Below are positions 61,609 through 64,000 of a DNA stretch of 64,000 nt, one piece after another; position 1 is the stretch's first letter; every line of letters starts with the position of its first letter. A program made the translations under genes and the position numbers. The DNA comes from Plumapathes pennacea (Eukaryota > Cnidaria > Anthozoa > Antipatharia > Myriopathidae), in the NCBI GenBank assembly GCA_964036295.1, contig OZ038472.1:7276001-7340000 (forward strand). Direction: 5' to 3'. Under the pieces are notes generated by a model, which saw only the letters and a list, made by a program, of their open reading frames with translations, did no database searches and was not told the DNA's origin.

Positions 61609-61902
61609 AGAGCCGGTTTCGCATGACTGTCGAAAGTAATCGTGTGATTGCGTTGGTTTTGCGTTTGCTACGCTTTCCGATTGGTCCTAACAAGTTTAGC
61701 AACATTCTTGGCCAATCAAGAGCAAAAGCAAACCTGATTGCGATATTCTCACGCAAGAAAGTGATTGGCGATGGCGTGTTCTCGCACTACTGATTGGTTC
61801 GTAAGACCAATCGCAATTACTTGGTTTTGGTTTTGCTCGTGCTTCTAATTGGTCATTGATTGGCTCTGTGATGTTTTCGACAGTCATCCGAAAATAACTC
61901 TC
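61609..61902. mobile_element. Dispersed MITE M1, calcium channel intron copy
   Basis: Ends agagccggtttcgcatgact and the complement near 61902 (cgacagtcatccgaaaataa). The middle carries the shared ccaatcaagagcaaaagcaa phrase. About 294 bp. Confidence 0.7.
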
Positions 61903-63276
61903 TATTAATTTGAAAACTTACGTCAACTTGCATGACTACTCAGGCCCCGCCTGAGTTATAAATTGCAAAGATTGTTTTCAATTATCAATGTTTTTGGGGG
62001 GTCGAATAGCGGTTACGTGATTTGCATTGCGATTTGAATCTGTAGCTTGCCTTGTGCCTTATAAAAATACACTGAGCTTCAGACCTTCAAACCAGGATCC
62101 GAACAGCGAAACTCAGAAGTCCGAAAAATAGTGTGGCCTTGGTACCTGACGAGGGAATCCAAACACAGAACAATAAAAGCGGCCGAATGCGTTCGTTATT
62201 TGGAGGTGTTGGGAATCCCTCTACCAAAGGCGAAGCAACGAGTTTTTGAAGTAACATGTCGAGGGATGTATGCAAATTTAGGAATGTTTATTACTTGAAA
62301 ATTGGCTCTCAAACTCATTTATAACTCATTATTTGTTAATAGCCAACCAGCACAGGGCATTTGGTCAGCTGAATAGGTATTTGATACAGCGTCAAACCTT
62401 GAAAAACTGATTCGAGTGTTTGACTCAATTTTCAACACGGGGATGAAGTTTCTAAGAGGGGCTAGATGGGGCGGTCTGCATAACACTTAACAGTAAACCC
62501 CATCTAGGCCCTCTTTTTTTTTTTATAATAATAATTTTGCCTTTATTGTTTTATGATTTTTACATATTTGAAATTAATAGCCAAAGCCAGAGGCTTATAT
62601 TGCATAGGCATATTGCTGTAACTGACAAATCAAATAACATTAACAGAGAAATAAAAAAAAAAATAATACATACATAAAAAAAAAAAAAAAAAAAAAAAAA
62701 AGTAGTAAGCAGATTAGTGGAAACATGAAAAATGCAAGGTGCTATGGGAACATACAGGAGTAGACTGGTAGGGATAAAGTGCTAAAATTACAAGAGAGAT
62801 GTGCTATGCACATTCATAAATTATTGGTCTAATACACAAGCATATATTATACAGTACATTATTACATGCATATAATTATCAAAGGCATATCTACATGCAT
62901 ACATATAGTTAGTATAGTTGTAGGGGTGAACTAGTAAGTGAGGTGTAGGAAATATGACTTCAATAACCTCTTGTAGTTAAATTGTTTCAGCGACTGGCGA
63001 ATTGACAGTGGAATGGAATTTGGCGTACATTCCTTTGAGAATTTAGAGAATTCTAAATTTGGCGTACATTCCTTTGAGAATTTATTTTAAAAACTCGTGC
63101 TTCGTCTTTGATCAGGGATTCCAAACACGTGGAAACAATAAATGCCCTCGGGTGAAGCGGCATCAAACACTTGCACTCGCTTTTAAAGTAGAATATCGAA
63201 CACTCGAACCACTCCAGTGTTTGACGCTGTATCACAACCCATCCACCTGACCAAATGCGATGCGCCGGTTTCTGCA

Positions 63277-63385
63277 TCAATATGAAAATACGCTAAGCAA
63301 CCGCTGGCCCGGCCTATGTGTGCATCTGGGACTCCGACTCTCTCATAATGTAAATCCAAAATGGCTGCCACTGAAGCGAGTGAAA

Positions 63386-63416
<31 letters not shown>

Positions 63417-63889
63417 GTAAAACGTGTTAACAAGTTCGGCATTCCCATTGACAAACGTTCTGAAGCTTCTGATAGAAATTGGAAATGAGTTTGGAAAGGT
63501 AGCACGAGCTTAAATCCTGCTGGACGTGGAGCCGATGCGGCTGAGTGTTCGAAATCTTGGTCGAGTTTGAGTACTTTTGATTGTTCGCCCTGCTATATAA
63601 ACTCAAGTGCCGGGCAAGCCCTGCTATATAAACTCAAGTGCCGGGCAAAGGAGCCAATCATAGCGAGAGGGAAGTTTAAAGACCGCCAAATATCAGTCAC
63701 TGAAGTTCCTAAGGAATCACTGGGTACGGAGACAGGCTGGTTTTCCAGTTCGGGTTTGGATAATTGACAGCTGGATGTTGCAATTTGTTAACGCTAAATT
63801 TGAATCTACACTGGCAGCAGTAAAAACTAAACCACCGAACTACATTTGAGTTAATCTCTAAAGAAGATATTTTACGGGAGTCCCGTTAG
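63277..63889 (+). mobile_element. Degenerate Helitron family 1, copy H9
   Basis: Starts TCAATATGAAAATACGCTAA after an A, keeps caaccgctggcccggc, and ends tattttacgggagtcccg then TTAG before T. The microsatellite is reduced, one hairpin arm is lost and CTAG has become TTAG. An old, probably immobile copy. Confidence 0.6.
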
Positions 63890-64000
63890 TGAATTGTTTA
63901 ATGAGTTTGAGTAGTAATCATGGAGTTATGGGTACTGTGTGATATATTCAAGGAAAACGTCCACTTTTACACCGTGGGAAACTAAAAGATGAATGAAACT

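Larger units (their letters stand above)
60499..64000 (+). other. Calcium channel intron to the right edge
   Basis: After the donor gtaagt at 60499 I found no exon for the domain I pore loop or S6. The stretch holds the tRNA-like sequence, MITE M1 (61609-61902), an A-rich tract at about 62650-62701, short duplications (ggaatttggcgtacattcct twice near 63015-63085; ccctgctatataaactcaag twice at 63589-63650) and a worn Helitron. Confidence 0.5.

Noticed and set aside
62640..62701. Young LINE or SINE with a poly(A) tail
   Set aside because: The A-rich tract is clear, but I could not recognise a retroelement body next to it.

Overview
This window is eukaryotic. Its genes are split into many short exons with spliceosomal introns, flanked by long AT-rich microsatellites, Helitrons, MITEs and a decayed LINE. 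An invertebrate metazoan, most likely an anthozoan cnidarian (coral or anemone), fits best. The reasons are a Roc-COR protein combined with ankyrin and Death modules, a single CaV2-type channel, and compact PINK1 and PRPF4 genes. That placement is inferred from protein character, not from a database search.

Layout. (1) About 1-23,033, plus strand: the 3' part of a large gene. Single-repeat ankyrin exons of 90-99 bp, all phase 0, lie in recently amplified exon-intron units. A 3-kb exon then encodes LRR-Roc-COR, followed by a Death-domain exon and a short last exon. Two Helitron families, a LINE fragment and two very long (TA)n tracts fill the introns. (2) 25,466-33,606, minus strand: a complete 14-exon PINK1 gene (545 residues), with presequence, membrane segment and intact kinase motifs. 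(3) 33,768-48,648, plus strand: a complete 18-exon PRPF4 gene (524 residues, U4/U6 snRNP WD40 protein). PINK1 and PRPF4 are divergent, with 161 bp between start codons. One PRPF4 intron holds an (ATT)n tract of about 517 bp. (4) 48,649-54,955: intergenic, with MITE-like repeats. (5) 54,956 to at least 60,498, plus strand: the first five coding exons of a voltage-gated calcium channel alpha-1 subunit of CaV2 type, covering domain I through S5. Its first intron is a textbook U12-type AT-AC intron. The gene runs off the right edge.

The genes have unrelated jobs: signalling scaffold, mitochondrial quality control, splicing and excitability. The observations most worth following are the Ank-LRR-Roc-COR-Death architecture, the PINK1/PRPF4 shared promoter, the U12 and GC-AG introns, and the Helitron arrays with CTAG|TC junctions that have no spacer. 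I found no prokaryotic features, CRISPR arrays or rRNA. Exon borders were placed by eye from splice consensus, reading phase and family similarity.
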